DNA of 64,000 bases from assembly GCF_041270065.1 (NCBI RefSeq), contig NZ_CP065958.1:2542001-2606000 (forward strand), read 5' to 3'. Each line of letters starts with the position of its first letter. Position 1 is the stretch's first letter. Made by a program: the position numbers and the translations under genes. Source of the DNA: Streptomyces fradiae (GTDB taxonomy: Bacteria > Actinomycetota > Actinomycetes > Streptomycetales > Streptomycetaceae). The notes under the pieces were generated by a model. It was given only the letters and a program-made list of their open reading frames with translations, was not told the origin of the DNA and searched no databases. Positions 6,942-16,774 of the stretch are shown piece after piece.

Positions 6942-8005
6942 GCACCCGGGGCCAGGGTCCCGCAGAGCGCGGAGGTGGTCGGCCGGCCCGTGGCGTACGG
7001 GTCGGTGACCGCCTGCCGGCTCGGGTCGGCGGCCCGCTGCCCGGCCAGCAGCGGCCGGAGCGCTCCGGCCGGGTCGGCGTCGCAGGACTGCGGGCCGGCC
7101 TGGACGGTGCTGGTGAGCAGTTCGGCGCGGTGCATCCGCAGGTCCTCGCGGTCGAAGCGGAAGTGCAGCTCGCGGTGGACGGTGAACAGCGAGGCGCGGG
7201 GCGCCGGGCCGGGGCCGGAGGTCGCGGGCCGGACCGCGTAGGTGAAGGTGTGGTCGGCCGTGACGTCCAGCAGGTCGGTGTTGACCTCGGCGAAGCGCAG
7301 GGTGCCCTGGACCCGGATGTTCGGGTCGGCGAGGACCACGGTCCGCGGGTCGAAGCGGACCAGCCAGCCGGAGACGGCGTGCCGGCCGTCGTCCTGGGGC
7401 GATTCGACGCTCCGGTCGAACTGCTCCAGCTGGTCGGGGTCGAGGAGGAGCCGCGGCGGGCGGACCGTCTGTCCGGACAGGACCTCGGGATCGAGCGAGG
7501 AGGCGACCAGGTACTCCTTGGCGATGCCGAGGGCGGTGACCACCTGGCTCTCGGAGAAGTCGGTGGTGCGGGCGGCGAGGGGGAGGTTGATGCCGGCGGC
7601 GCCGGTGCGGTATTCGGCGGCGGGGCTGTGCGCGAAGAGACTGGCGGGGGTGCCGCCGGGGACGGCGTCCTGCGGGGCGAGCGGGACCATGGTGGTGCTC
7701 AGGGGTTCGGCGCGCTGGTCGAGCGGGGGCTGGTAGGGGTTGCGGACGCCGAGGTAGACCGCGGTGCCGAAGGCCAGAAGGATCAGCAGGACGAGCATGA
7801 GGGCCTGCCGGGAGCCGCTGCGGCCCTCCCGGCCGGGGCGGGAGCGGACCGCCTGGGCGTGCTCCCCCATCCGCTCCTCGGCGGAGAACTCCTGGAGCCG
7901 GGCAGCGCGGACGAACGACTCGTCGAAGACGACGGATCGGTACTCGTCCTCACCGCCGGGGAGTCCCTCGGGGTTCCCCTCAGGCGGGTCGCCACGCCCT
8001 GCCAT
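6926..8005 (-). CDS. Single-TM protein with VVFDE.FVR N-terminal motif, hypothetical
   Basis: 359 residues: a cytoplasmic N-terminus of about 66 residues, one TM helix (about 67-87, ALMLVLLILLAFGTAVYLGV), and a large extracytoplasmic part of about 270 residues with no domain I recognise. The cytoplasmic part holds EYRSVVFDESFVRAARLQEF followed by SAEER. The next gene (8129-8701) carries the same motif in the same place, so the two look like diverged partners. It is convergent with, and overlaps, the M48 gene. Conserved in streptomycetes next to proA as far as I know; function unknown. Confidence 0.82.
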   Translation of the reverse strand: MAGRGDPPEGNPEGLPGGEDEYRSVVFDESFVRAARLQEFSAEERMGEHAQAVRSRPGREGRSGSRQALMLVLLILLAFGTAVYLGVRNPYQPPLDQRAEPLSTTMVPLAPQDAVPGGTPASLFAHSPAAEYRTGAAGINLPLAARTTDFSESQVVTALGIAKEYLVASSLDPEVLSGQTVRPPRLLLDPDQLEQFDRSVESPQDDGRHAVSGWLVRFDPRTVVLADPNIRVQGTLRFAEVNTDLLDVTADHTFTYAVRPATSGPGPAPRASLFTVHRELHFRFDREDLRMHRAELLTSTVQAGPQSCDADPAGALRPLLAGQRAADPSRQAVTDPYATGRPTTSALCGTLAPGAQPSL

Positions 8006-8128
8006 ACCTTCAGGGTAGGTCGGCGGAAGCCCCGGTAAACGCCCAGGTACACGACAACTTCGGAAGATTTCCGACGCGGCTGCGGCGAATGGGCGAAGGG
8101 CCCTGCGGGCGGCGCCGGAGGGGAGGGG

Positions 8129-8701
8129 TCAGGGGGCGCCCGGGACCGCCGGGACGGGCGGGGCTGAGGACATGGTGGCCGCGGAGGGGGCGGCGGGGGC
8201 CTTGTCGACGCCGGTGGTGGCCGGGGGCGGCATGCGGTCCTGGCGGTTGGCGGAGGCGCCGCGGTAGACGGCGCTGAAGGCCAGGGCGACCATGCCGACG
8301 CCCATCAATAGGGCGAGCACCCAGGCGACCGGGCGGTGCCAGCGGGCGCTGCCGCGGTAGGGGCGCAGGGCGCCGCCGTGGGGGCCGTAGGGGCCGAAGG
8401 CGTCGTCGGCGGTGTCCGGGTCGTAGCTGTCGTGGTGCCGGCCGAGGTCGTAGGCGTCCTCGTAGGGGTCCTCGTCGGCGAGGCCGGCGACGGCGCGGGC
8501 CCGGGCGGCCTCGGCCTCGGCGCGGGCCTGGGCGGCGGCGAGCAGCCGCTCGACCGCGGTGGGCTCGTGGAACTGCGCCCCCCGTACGAAGTCCTCGTCG
8601 AAGACCACGGTGGCGAATTCCTCGTCGGCGCCGCCGCGGTCGACAGAGTCCTCGGGGTCCTGGCCGTCCTGGAACGGCGTGCCCCCCACGTCGTCCGGCA
8701 C
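8129..8701 (-). CDS. Single-TM protein with VVFDE.FVR motif (190 aa), hypothetical
   Basis: Cytoplasmic N-terminus of about 120 residues, one TM helix (about 124-146, VAWVLALLMGVGMVALAFSA), and a short A/P-rich external tail. Residues 28-56 read EFATVVFDEDFVRGAQFHEP then TAVER, closely matching residues 22-45 of the neighbouring 359-aa protein. An Ala/Glu/Arg-rich helix follows, probably coiled coil. The start GTG 8701 is chosen because the frame upstream has poor coding character; no good SD is visible. It lies between proA and the 359-aa gene on the same strand. Unknown function, possibly a shared scaffold or partner-binding motif. Confidence 0.75.
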   Translation of the reverse strand: MPDDVGGTPFQDGQDPEDSVDRGGADEEFATVVFDEDFVRGAQFHEPTAVERLLAAAQARAEAEAARARAVAGLADEDPYEDAYDLGRHHDSYDPDTADDAFGPYGPHGGALRPYRGSARWHRPVAWVLALLMGVGMVALAFSAVYRGASANRQDRMPPPATTGVDKAPAAPSAATMSSAPPVPAVPGAP

Positions 8702-8790
8702 GGGTTCAGAGTAGACCGGAGAGGGGGTTTTGGGCAGGGAGAGCGCGAACTGTCCCTGCCCGTGACAGCGGCACGGAGGGTGAGTGCCGG

Positions 8791-10074
8791 TTACCGGATG
8801 TGACCGTCGCCGGTCACGATGTACTTGGTGGAGGTGAGTTCCGGAAGGCCCATGGGGCCCCGGGCGTGCAGCTTCTGGGTGGAGATGCCGATCTCGGCGC
8901 CGAAGCCGAACTGTCCGCCGTCCGTGAAGCGGGTGGAGGCGTTGACGGCGACGGTGGTGGAGTCGACCAGCTGGGTGAAGCGGCGGGCGGCGGCCTGGGA
9001 GGTGGTGACGATGGCCTCGGTGTGGCCGGAGGACCAGAGCCGGATGTGTTCGACGGCCTTGTCGAGGGAGTCGACGACGGCGGCGGCGATGTCGTAGGAG
9101 AGGTACTCGGTCTCCCAGTCCTCGGGGGTGGCCGGGACGACGGTGGCCTTGCTGCCCTCGGCGCGGGCGAGGACCCGCTCGTCGGCGTGGACGGTGACGC
9201 CGGCCTCGGCGAGGGCGTCCAGGGCGCGCGGCAGGAAGGCGTCGGCGATGTCCTGGTGGACCAGGAGGGTCTCGGCGGCGTTGCAGACGCTGACCCGGTG
9301 GGCCTTGGAGTTGACCAGGATGTCGACGGCCATGTCGAGGTCGGCCTGGGCGTCCACGTAGACGTGACAGTTGCCGGTGCCGGTCTCGATGACGGGGACG
9401 GTGGACTCCTCGACGACCGTCTTGATGAGGGATGCGCCGCCGCGCGGGATGAGGACGTCGACGAGGCCGCGGGCGCGCATCAGCTCGCGCACCGAGTCGC
9501 GGGACTCGCCGGGGACGAGCTGGATGGCGTCGGCGGGGAGGCCGGCGCCGCCGATGGCGTCGCGCACGACCTTCACCAGGGCGGTGTTGGAGGAGTAGGC
9601 GGAGGACGAGCCGCGGAGCAGCACCGCGTTGCCGGACTTGAGGCAGAGGGCGGCGGCGTCCACGGTGACGTTGGGGCGGGCCTCGTAGATGATGCCGACG
9701 ACACCGAGCGGGACGCGGACCTGGCGCAGGTCGATGCCGTTGGGGAGGGTCGAGCCGCGGACGACCTCGCCGACCGGGTCGGGGAGCGCGGCCACGTGCC
9801 GGACGTCGGCGGCGATGGCCCGCACCCGCTCGGGGGTGAGGGTGAGGCGGTCGATGATGGCCTCGCTGGTGCCGGCCTCGCGGGCGCGGGCGATGTCCTC
9901 GGCGTTGGCCTCGACGATCTCGGCCGTGCGGACCTCCAGGGCGTCCGCCATGGCCAGCAGGGCGTCGTCCTTCGCGGCGCGCGGCAGTGGCGCGATGTCG
10001 GCGGCCGCGGCGCGGGCCCGGTAGGCGGTCTGGGCGACCGGGGACATGTTGTCGAAGGGCATGAGCGAGGTCAT
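8791..10074 (-). CDS. proA: Glutamate-5-semialdehyde dehydrogenase ProA
   Basis: NADPH-dependent reduction of gamma-glutamyl phosphate, the second step of proline synthesis. 427 residues, full length. The catalytic cysteine is C264 in [33 protein letters not shown] and [10 protein letters not shown] form the cofactor-binding region. ProB lies upstream on the same strand (10852-11973), with a small conserved gene between them, so the three are probably one pathway unit. Confidence 0.97.
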   Translation of the reverse strand: MTSLMPFDNMSPVAQTAYRARAAAADIAPLPRAAKDDALLAMADALEVRTAEIVEANAEDIARAREAGTSEAIIDRLTLTPERVRAIAADVRHVAALPDPVGEVVRGSTLPNGIDLRQVRVPLGVVGIIYEARPNVTVDAAALCLKSGNAVLLRGSSSAYSSNTALVKVVRDAIGGAGLPADAIQLVPGESRDSVRELMRARGLVDVLIPRGGASLIKTVVEESTVPVIETGTGNCHVYVDAQADLDMAVDILVNSKAHRVSVCNAAETLLVHQDIADAFLPRALDALAEAGVTVHADERVLARAEGSKATVVPATPEDWETEYLSYDIAAAVVDSLDKAVEHIRLWSSGHTEAIVTTSQAAARRFTQLVDSTTVAVNASTRFTDGGQFGFGAEIGISTQKLHARGPMGLPELTSTKYIVTGDGHIR

Positions 10075-10195
10075 GTCCGCAGGGTACTGGCACCGCTGCG
10101 GACATCCCTCACGTATCCCTCCGCCGTCCCGTACTACGAGACACCCGGCGGGGCGCCGGAGTGACCGGAAGTCGACGGTCGCGGGCGACCGTCCG

Positions 10196-10648
10196 TCAGT
10201 AGGGGTGGACGCCGACCGGGGCGGCCGGTGGCGGGCCGTAGCCCTCGGCGATCCGCTGGTGGTAGGTCTCCCGGTCGATGACCTCCAGGCCGACGATCTC
10301 CCACGGCGGCAGCTGGGCGGTCTGCCGGTGCTCGCCCCACAGGCGCAGGGCGACGGCGGCGGCGTCGTGGAGGTCGCGGGCCTCCTCCCAGTAGCGGATC
10401 TCGGCGTGGTCGTCGGCGTATCGGCTGGTCAGCAGGAAGGGGTGGTCGTGGGCCAGCTGCTCCAGGGCCCGGCGCACCTCCTTCAGCGGGGCGGCGGCGC
10501 CGGAGACGCTGAGGGTGATGTGCCAGAGCTTGGACACCTCCCGCTCCGGCGTCCTGTTGTTCTGGGGTTCCTCGTCGAAGGACTCCTCGTCGAAGTCGGC
10601 TCCGGCCTCGACGCTCGTCAGGGCGCGTTCGGTCGTCCCGCGGGCCAT
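10196..10648 (-). CDS. Conserved hypothetical protein between proB and proA (150 aa)
   Basis: 150 residues. Residues 1-38 are acidic and variable. The conserved core begins at [20 protein letters not shown], continues with [20 protein letters not shown], and ends with [20 protein letters not shown]. It is soluble with no TM and looks like a small alpha/beta fold. I know it only as a streptomycete-conserved neighbour of the proline genes and can name no function. ATG 10648 has an AGGGG just upstream. The coding bias is typical of the chromosome. Confidence 0.8.
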   Translation of the reverse strand: MARGTTERALTSVEAGADFDEESFDEEPQNNRTPEREVSKLWHITLSVSGAAAPLKEVRRALEQLAHDHPFLLTSRYADDHAEIRYWEEARDLHDAAAVALRLWGEHRQTAQLPPWEIVGLEVIDRETYHQRIAEGYGPPPAAPVGVHPY

Positions 10649-10851
10649 GGCCCCTGGGCGCGCTCGTCTCACCGGCGGCCTCCTGTGTGATGCCTGTGCT
10701 GTGTGCTGCTGCGCGTGCTGGTCGTTCCCCACCCTCGTCGTCGCCCCCGAGACAAAGTTGACCAGCCCGCGGCGGCGCGTGGGGCGGTTTTGGTAAAGGT
10801 CCCTACCGGATGACCAGACTTTCAGCCGTTTCGGTTCACACCGGCGTCGCG

Positions 10852-11973
10852 TCACATCACCACGAGGTCGTCGCGGTGGACGATCTCCCGCTCGTACTCG
10901 GGGCCGAGCTCGCGGGCGAGCTCGTGGGTGGAGCGGCCGAGGAGCTGGGGGATCTCCTTGGCGTCGAAGTTGACGAGCCCGCGGGCGACGGCGCGGCCCG
11001 CGGTGTCCCGCAGCTCCACCGGGTCGCCGGCGCTGAACTCGCCCTCGACGGCGGCGATTCCGGCCGCGAGCAGCGACTTCTTTCCCTCGGTCACGGCCCG
11101 TACGGCACCGTCGTCGAGGGTGAGGTGGCCGAGCGGGGTGGAGGCGTGGGCGAGCCAGAGCAGCCGGTCGGCGGAGCGGCGGCCGGTGCGGTGGAAGTAG
11201 GTGCCGGTGTCGCGGCCGGCCAGGGCGTCGGCGGCGCGGACGGCGGAGGTGAGGACCACGGGGATGCCCGCGGCGGCGGCGATCCGGGCCGCCTCGACCT
11301 TGGTGACCATGCCGCCGGTGCCGACGCCGGCCTTGCCGGCCGAGCCGATCTCGACGTGCGCGATGTCGCTCTGTTCGCGCACCTCGGCGATGCGGGAGGT
11401 GCCGGGCCGGGACGGGTCGCCGTCGTAGAGCCCGTCGACGTCGGAGAGCAGCACGAGCAGGTCGGCGCGCACGAGGTGGGCGACGAGGGCGGCGAGCCGG
11501 TCGTTGTCGCCGAAGCGGATCTCGTCCGTGGCCACGGTGTCGTTCTCGTTGACGACCGGCAGGGCGCCCATGGCGAGCAGCTGGTCCAGGGTGCGGTAGG
11601 CGTTGCGGTAGTGGGCGCGGCGGCTGGTGTCGTCGGTGGTGAGCAGGACCTGGCCGACGCGGATGCCGTAGCGGGCGAAGGAGGCGGTGTAGCGGGCGAC
11701 GAGCAGGCCCTGTCCGACGCTGGCGGCGGCCTGCTGCCGGGCCAGGTCCTTGGGGCGGCGGGTGAGGCCGAGCGGGGCGAGGCCGGCGGCGATGGCGCCG
11801 GAGGAGACCAGGACGATCTCCTTCTCGCCGCCGCTGCGGACCTTGGCGAGGACGTCCACGAGGGCGTCGACACGGTCGGCGTCGAGGCCGCCGGACGCGG
11901 TGGTCAGCGAGGACGAGCCGACCTTCACGACGATCCTGCGGGCTTCCGTCACGTACTGCCTTGCCACTGTCAC
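10852..11973 (-). CDS. proB: Glutamate 5-kinase ProB
   Basis: Phosphorylates glutamate to gamma-glutamyl phosphate, the first and feedback-controlled step of proline synthesis. 373 residues from GTG 11973. The amino-acid-kinase domain starts at RRIVVKVGSSSLT and includes VSSGAIAAG and the substrate loop PVVNENDTVATDEIRFGDND. A C-terminal PUA domain follows (about 280-373, KSLLAAGIAAVEGEF onward). The start is set by GAGGA 8 nt ahead; an upstream ATG would add 14 atypical residues. galE lies upstream on the same strand. Confidence 0.96.
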   Translation of the reverse strand: MTVARQYVTEARRIVVKVGSSSLTTASGGLDADRVDALVDVLAKVRSGGEKEIVLVSSGAIAAGLAPLGLTRRPKDLARQQAAASVGQGLLVARYTASFARYGIRVGQVLLTTDDTSRRAHYRNAYRTLDQLLAMGALPVVNENDTVATDEIRFGDNDRLAALVAHLVRADLLVLLSDVDGLYDGDPSRPGTSRIAEVREQSDIAHVEIGSAGKAGVGTGGMVTKVEAARIAAAAGIPVVLTSAVRAADALAGRDTGTYFHRTGRRSADRLLWLAHASTPLGHLTLDDGAVRAVTEGKKSLLAAGIAAVEGEFSAGDPVELRDTAGRAVARGLVNFDAKEIPQLLGRSTHELARELGPEYEREIVHRDDLVVM

Positions 11974-12020
11974 CTGCGTCGTCCTCGCCGTCCTGCTCGT
12001 GCCGTGCCATGCCATTGCGC

Positions 12021-12047
12021 GCTGTGCGTGCTGTGCGTGCTGTGCGG
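12021..12047. repeat. Short 9-bp tandem repeat before proB
   Basis: Three consecutive 9-bp units (gctgtgcgt twice, then gctgtgcgg) in the gap between proB and galE. No regulator-binding sequence is recognised; probably replication slippage. Confidence 0.5.
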
Positions 12048-12118
12048 TGCCCGGGGCCGTGCTCGCGCGGGTCCCGCCCGGCAGGCAATCTACGCGAGCC
12101 GCTCCGGGCGCCGCCCGC

Positions 12119-13108
12119 CTATTCCGCGGGCTGGACGACGGTGCCGGTATGCGCGGCCCAGGCCGAGGCGATCATGGAACGGACGTCGTGGCGGGCGGTC
12201 CAGCCCAGCTCGGTGGAGATCCGCTCGGCGGAGGCGACGACCTTCGCCGGGTCGCCGGGGCGGCGGGCGACCACCTCGGGCGCGATGTCGCGGCCGGTGA
12301 CCTCGCGGACCAGGTCGATCATCTCCCGTACCGAAACGCCCTCGCCGCGGCCGATGTTGAGGGTCAGATCGGTGTACTCGCCCTTCCCGGCCCGCTCGGC
12401 GAGCCGCCGGGCGGCGGCCAGATGGGCGTCGGCGAGGTCGGCGACGTGGATGTAGTCGCGGACGCAGGTGCCGTCGGGGGTCGGGTAGTCGTCGCCGAAG
12501 ATCAGCGGCGCCGCTCCGGCGTCGAGCCGCTGGAAGACCATGGGGACGAGGTTGGAGACGCCGGTGTCGGCGAGCACGGGGTCGGCGGTGCCGGCCACGT
12601 TGAAATAGCGCAGGCAGGCGGTCGCCATGCCGTGGGCGCGGCCGGTGGCGCGCACCATCCACTCCCCCGCGACCTTGGTCTCGCCGTACGGGCTGAGCGG
12701 CGCGCACGGGGTGTCCTCGGTCACCAGCTCGGTGTCGGGCATCCCGTACACGGAGGCGGAGGAGGAGAAGAGGAAGGAGCGCACCCCGGCGCCGGCGGCC
12801 GCTTCGAGCAGCACCTGCAGGCCGGTGATGTTCTCCCGGTAATAAAGGAGGGGCCGCTCGACGGACTCGCCGACGGCCTTCTTGGCGGCGAGGTGCACGA
12901 TCCCGCGGACCGCGTGCTCGCGCAGCACCCGGTCGACGAAGGGCCGGTCGAGCACGCTGCCGCGCTCCAGCGGCACGCCCGCGGGCAGGCGGGCCGGGTC
13001 GCCGCTGGACAGGTCGTCCAGGACGGCCACCCGCTCGCCGGCCTCGGTCATGGACTTGACGACATGGGAACCGATGTAGCCGGCGCCGCCGGTGATGAGC
13101 CACGTCAT
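12119..13108 (-). CDS. galE: UDP-glucose 4-epimerase GalE
   Basis: Interconverts UDP-glucose and UDP-galactose with bound NAD. 329-residue extended SDR: TGGAGYIGSH at 6-15, catalytic SSSASVYG and YGETK (Tyr/Lys pair), RYFNVAGT, and DGTCVRDYIHVADLA. It opens the surface-glycan cluster. galU at 26567 could supply UDP-glucose for it. It runs toward proB, opposite to the rfbBD half of the cluster. Confidence 0.95.
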   Translation of the reverse strand: MTWLITGGAGYIGSHVVKSMTEAGERVAVLDDLSSGDPARLPAGVPLERGSVLDRPFVDRVLREHAVRGIVHLAAKKAVGESVERPLLYYRENITGLQVLLEAAAGAGVRSFLFSSSASVYGMPDTELVTEDTPCAPLSPYGETKVAGEWMVRATGRAHGMATACLRYFNVAGTADPVLADTGVSNLVPMVFQRLDAGAAPLIFGDDYPTPDGTCVRDYIHVADLADAHLAAARRLAERAGKGEYTDLTLNIGRGEGVSVREMIDLVREVTGRDIAPEVVARRPGDPAKVVASAERISTELGWTARHDVRSMIASAWAAHTGTVVQPAE

Positions 13109-13143
13109 TCGGGCAGCCTAACGCGAAGCGGACGGCACAAACG

Positions 13144-13181
13144 GCGGACCGGCCGCTCCCCGCAGGGAACGGCCGGTCCGC
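13144..13181 (-). terminator. Hairpin terminator after rfbC
   Basis: A perfect 12-bp outer stem (GCGGACCGGCCG with its complement), extended by four inner pairs around loop CGCA, in the rfbC-galE gap. It lies about 50 nt past the rfbC stop. No T-run. Confidence 0.65.
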
Positions 13182-13231
13182 ACACGAAAGAACCGCGCAC
13201 GAGAGAACCCACACACGGACGAAGCAGGCGG

Positions 13232-13837
13232 TCAGCCGCGCTCCGCCAGCGAGCGGCGGAACGCCACGCACTCCTCGTACACCGGCAGGATCCCGGCCTC
13301 GCGCGCCTGCGCGAGGGTCGGGCCCTGGGCGTCCTTGGCGGAGAGCTCCGGCTCGCCCTCGACCGGCCACTCGATGCCGATCTCCGCGTCGAGCGGGTAG
13401 ACGGTGCGCTCGCGCTCGGGGGCGTAGCCCTCGGAGCAGAGGTACGTCACGGTGGCGTCGTCGGTCAGCGCGCAGAAGCCGTGGCCGAGGCCCTCGGAGA
13501 GGTAGACGGCCTTGCGCTCCTGGTCGTCGAGGCGCACCGCCTCCCAGCGGCCGAAGGTCGGCGAGCCGACCCGGACGTCCACGATGATGTCGAGGACCGC
13601 GCCGCGCACACAGGTCACGTACTTCGCCTGGCCGGGCGGCACGTCGGCGAAGTGGATGCCGCGGACGACGCCGGCGGCGGAGACCGACATGTTGCCCTGC
13701 TTCAGCTCCAGCGGGTGGCCGACGGCCTCGGCCATGCGCTCGGCCTTGTACCACTCGAGGAAGAGACCGCGGGCGTCGCCGTGCTGCTGCGGCACGAACT
13801 CCCAGGCGCCTTCGATGCCAAGGGGGTTGACCTTCAT
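13232..13837 (-). CDS. rfbC: dTDP-4-dehydrorhamnose 3,5-epimerase RfbC/RmlC
   Basis: Third step of dTDP-L-rhamnose synthesis. 201-residue cupin with GVVRGIHFADVPPGQAKYV (catalytic His), VLDIIVDVRVGSPTFGRW and LGHGFCAL. Length is normal. rfbA lies 40 nt upstream on the same strand, so the two are probably co-transcribed, away from rfbBD. Confidence 0.96.
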   Translation of the reverse strand: MKVNPLGIEGAWEFVPQQHGDARGLFLEWYKAERMAEAVGHPLELKQGNMSVSAAGVVRGIHFADVPPGQAKYVTCVRGAVLDIIVDVRVGSPTFGRWEAVRLDDQERKAVYLSEGLGHGFCALTDDATVTYLCSEGYAPERERTVYPLDAEIGIEWPVEGEPELSAKDAQGPTLAQAREAGILPVYEECVAFRRSLAERG

Positions 13838-13877
13838 GAAAAGAGCCGTTCCTCTCTGAGACCTCGGGCCTCGGGCC

Positions 13878-14768
13878 TCAGGCCTTGTCGGTCCGCTGCT
13901 CGGCCTCGTACGCCAGCAGGTTCAGCAGGTAGTCGCCGTAGCCGCTCTTGGTCAGCGGCTCGGCGAGGGCGCGCAGCTGCGCGTCGTCGATGAAGCCGGC
14001 CCGCCAGGCGGCCTCCTCCAGGCAGCCGATCTTCATGCCCTGGCGCTCCTCGACCACGCGGACGTACTCGGAGGCCTGCACGAGGGACTGGAAGGTGCCG
14101 GTGTCGAGCCAGACGGTGCCGCGGTCGAGGACCGAGACCTGCAGCTCGCCGCGGTCCAGGTAGTACTTGTTGACGTCGGTGATCTCCAGCTCGCCGCGCG
14201 CGCTGGGCTCGAGGTTCTTGGCGATCTCGACGACCCGGCTGTCGTAGAAGTAGAGGCCCGGCACCGCGTAGCGGGACTTCGGGTTCTTCGGCTTCTCCTC
14301 GATGGAACGGGCGACGCCGTTCTCGTCGAAGTCGACGACGCCGTAGGCGGTGGGGTCGGAGACGGCGTGGGCGAAGACGACGCCGCCCTCCGGCTCGCTG
14401 TACCGCGCCAGCTGCCGGCCGAGGCCGACGCCGTGGAAGATGTTGTCGCCGAGGATCAGCGCGACCGGGTCGTCACCGATGAACTCCTCGCCGATGACGA
14501 AGGCCTCGGCGATGCCGTTCGGCTTCTCCTGGGTCGCGAACCGGATGTCCAGGCCCCAGTCGGAGCCGTCGCCGAGCAGCCGCTCGAACTGGGGGCGCTC
14601 GTCGGGGCCCGTGATGATCAGGATCTCCCGCAGACCCGCCATCACGAGGGTCGACAGGGGGTAGTAGATCATCGGCTTGTCGAAGACCGGCATCAGCTGC
14701 TTCGACACGGCTCGGGTGATCGGCCACAGTCGGGAGCCGGTACCACCGGCAAGCAAAATTCCACGCAT
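13878..14768 (-). CDS. rfbA: Glucose-1-phosphate thymidylyltransferase RfbA/RmlA
   Basis: Makes dTDP-glucose from glucose-1-phosphate and dTTP, the first committed step toward dTDP-rhamnose. 296 residues from ATG 14768. The signature [20 protein letters not shown] begins directly at the start, then [16 protein letters not shown] and GDNIFHG. An upstream in-frame start at 14879 is rejected because it adds residues before the canonical first strand. Divergent from rfbB. Confidence 0.96.
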   Translation of the reverse strand: MRGILLAGGTGSRLWPITRAVSKQLMPVFDKPMIYYPLSTLVMAGLREILIITGPDERPQFERLLGDGSDWGLDIRFATQEKPNGIAEAFVIGEEFIGDDPVALILGDNIFHGVGLGRQLARYSEPEGGVVFAHAVSDPTAYGVVDFDENGVARSIEEKPKNPKSRYAVPGLYFYDSRVVEIAKNLEPSARGELEITDVNKYYLDRGELQVSVLDRGTVWLDTGTFQSLVQASEYVRVVEERQGMKIGCLEEAAWRAGFIDDAQLRALAEPLTKSGYGDYLLNLLAYEAEQRTDKA

Positions 14769-14878
14769 GGGCACGCAGCCTACGGCAGCGCCACGGGGCC
14801 GCTCACCCTCACACCCGGTGGTCGGCCGTGAGAACGGCCACGGAACGACGGGCGAACTGGTGTCGGCACCCCAGCCCA

Positions 14879-14884
14879 TAGAAT
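14879..14884 (+). promoter_or_regulatory. Candidate -10 element for rfbB (near-leaderless)
   Basis: TAGAAT lies 10 nt before the rfbB ATG at 14895, so a transcript from it would start only a few bases ahead of the start codon. No good -35 is visible. Leaderless and short-leader mRNAs are common in Streptomyces. Confidence 0.35.
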
Positions 14885-14894
14885 GGTGGCCCTT

Positions 14895-15881
14895 ATGAGG
14901 ATTCTGGTCACCGGCGGCGCCGGGTTCATCGGTTCACAGTTCGTGCGGGCACTGCTCTCCGGAGAGCTGCCCTCGAGCGAGGGCGCCCAGGTCACCGTCC
15001 TGGACAACCTCACCTACTCCGGCAACGAGGCCAATCTGGCCCCCGTCGCCGACAAGCCCGGCTACACCTTCGTGCAGGGCGACATCCGGGATTACGCCAC
15101 CGTCGACGACGTGATGCGCGGCCAGGACGCGGTGGTGCACTTCGCCGCCGAGTCCCACGTGGACCGCTCGATCCTGGACTCGTCGCCGTTCGTCACCACG
15201 AACGTGCTCGGCACCCAGGTGCTGCTCGACGCGGCCAAGCGGCACGGCGTCGGCCGGTTCGTGCACGTCTCCACGGACGAGGTGTACGGCTCGATCGCCG
15301 AGGGCTCGTGGACCGAGGACTGGCCGCTGGCGCCGAACTCCCCGTACTCGGCCTCCAAGGCCGGCTCGGACCTGCTGGCGCTGTCGTACCACCGCACGCA
15401 CGGCATGGACGTGGTGGTGACCCGCTGCTCCAACAACTACGGGCAGTACCACTTCCCCGAGAAGATGATCCCGCTGTTCACCACGAACCTGCTGGACGGC
15501 AAGAAGGTCCCGCTGTACGGCGAGGGCCTGAACATCCGTGACTGGCTGCACGTCTCCGACCACTGCCGTGGCATCGAGATGGTGCTGCGCGGCGGCCGCG
15601 CCGGTGAGGTCTACCACATCGGCGGCGGCACCGAGGTCACCAACAAGGAGCTCACCGGTCTGCTGCTCGACGCCTGCGGCGCCGGCTGGGACATGGTCGA
15701 GCACGTCGAGGACCGCAAGGGCCACGACCTGCGCTACTCCCTGTCGATCGCCAAGATCCAGGAGGAGCTGGGCTACACCCCGCAGGTCACCTTCGAGCAG
15801 GGCCTCGCCACCACCGTCCAGTGGTACCGCGACAACCGCGCCTGGTGGGAGCCGCTGAAGGCCAAGGCGGCGCTGGCCTGA
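14895..15881 (+). CDS. rfbB: dTDP-glucose 4,6-dehydratase RfbB/RmlB
   Basis: Second step of dTDP-rhamnose synthesis, NAD-bound. 328 residues: [37 protein letters not shown] (Tyr/Lys pair) and [20 protein letters not shown] 14895 is preferred over an in-frame ATG 12 nt upstream because the Rossmann strand begins here. Its stop overlaps the rfbD start by one base (TGATG), so translation is coupled. Confidence 0.97.
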   Translation: MRILVTGGAGFIGSQFVRALLSGELPSSEGAQVTVLDNLTYSGNEANLAPVADKPGYTFVQGDIRDYATVDDVMRGQDAVVHFAAESHVDRSILDSSPFVTTNVLGTQVLLDAAKRHGVGRFVHVSTDEVYGSIAEGSWTEDWPLAPNSPYSASKAGSDLLALSYHRTHGMDVVVTRCSNNYGQYHFPEKMIPLFTTNLLDGKKVPLYGEGLNIRDWLHVSDHCRGIEMVLRGGRAGEVYHIGGGTEVTNKELTGLLLDACGAGWDMVEHVEDRKGHDLRYSLSIAKIQEELGYTPQVTFEQGLATTVQWYRDNRAWWEPLKAKAALA

Positions 15882-16774
15882 TGAGTGCCGCCGCCAATCG
15901 CTGGCTGATCACCGGTGCGGCCGGGATGCTCGGCCGCGACCTCACCGAGGTCCTGACCGAGGCCGGCGCCGAGGTCACCGCGCTGACCCGGGCCGATCTG
16001 GACATCACCGACGCCGCGGCCGTCCGGGCCGCGGTCGACGGCCATGACGTGGTCGTCAACGCCGCCGCCTGGACGGACGTCGACGGCGCGGAGACCGAGG
16101 AGGCCGCGGCCACCCGGATCAACGGCGACGGCCCGCGCGCGCTCGCCGAGGCCTGCGCCGCGACCGGCGCCGTGCTGCTCCAGGTGTCGACCGACTACGT
16201 CTTCCCGGGCGACGCCACCGAGCCGTACCCGCACGACGCCCCCACCTCCCCGGTGAACGCCTACGGCCGCAGCAAGCTCGCGGGCGAGGAGGCGGTCCTC
16301 ACACTGCTGCCCGAGCGCGGTTACGTGGTGCGCACCGCGTGGCTGTACGGGGCGCACGGGCGCAACTTCGTGGCGACCATGCTGAGCCTTGCCGAGCAGC
16401 GCGAGACCCTCGACGTGGTCGACGACCAGCGCGGCCAGCCGACCTGGACCCGGGCGCTCGCGCGCCAGCTGCGGGACCTGGGCACGGCGGCCGTCAAGGG
16501 CGAGGCCCCGGCGGGCGTCTACCACGGCACGGCCTCCGAGACGGCGACCTGGTTCGACCTGGCGCGGGCGGCCTTCGAGCTGACCGGCCTGGACCCGGAG
16601 CGGGTGCGGCCGACCACCTCGGAGAAGTTCGTACGGCCGGCCCGTCGTCCTTCTTTCAGTGTGCTGGCGCACGAGCGCTGGGCCGAGGCGGGCGTCGCGG
16701 TGCAGCCGCACTGGCGTGACCAGCTCATCGAGGCGCTGAAGGTCATGGCTCCCGGGGGACGGTCCGGCGCGTGA
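15881..16774 (+). CDS. rfbD: dTDP-4-dehydrorhamnose reductase RfbD/RmlD
   Basis: Final step of dTDP-L-rhamnose synthesis, NADPH-dependent. 297 residues: WLITGAAGMLGRDL, VVVNAAAWTDVDGAE, VSTDYVFPGD, YGRSKLAGEEAV. The ATG overlaps the rfbB stop by 1 nt, and its own stop overlaps the GTG of the flippase gene by 4 nt (GTGA). The rfbB-rfbD-flippase run is therefore one transcript, with coupled translation. Confidence 0.96.
   Translation: MSAAANRWLITGAAGMLGRDLTEVLTEAGAEVTALTRADLDITDAAAVRAAVDGHDVVVNAAAWTDVDGAETEEAAATRINGDGPRALAEACAATGAVLLQVSTDYVFPGDATEPYPHDAPTSPVNAYGRSKLAGEEAVLTLLPERGYVVRTAWLYGAHGRNFVATMLSLAEQRETLDVVDDQRGQPTWTRALARQLRDLGTAAVKGEAPAGVYHGTASETATWFDLARAAFELTGLDPERVRPTTSEKFVRPARRPSFSVLAHERWAEAGVAVQPHWRDQLIEALKVMAPGGRSGA

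Noticed and set aside
12021..12047. Tandem 9-bp repeat considered as a CRISPR or operator array
   Set aside because: Only three units, no spacers and no palindromy; best explained by slippage.
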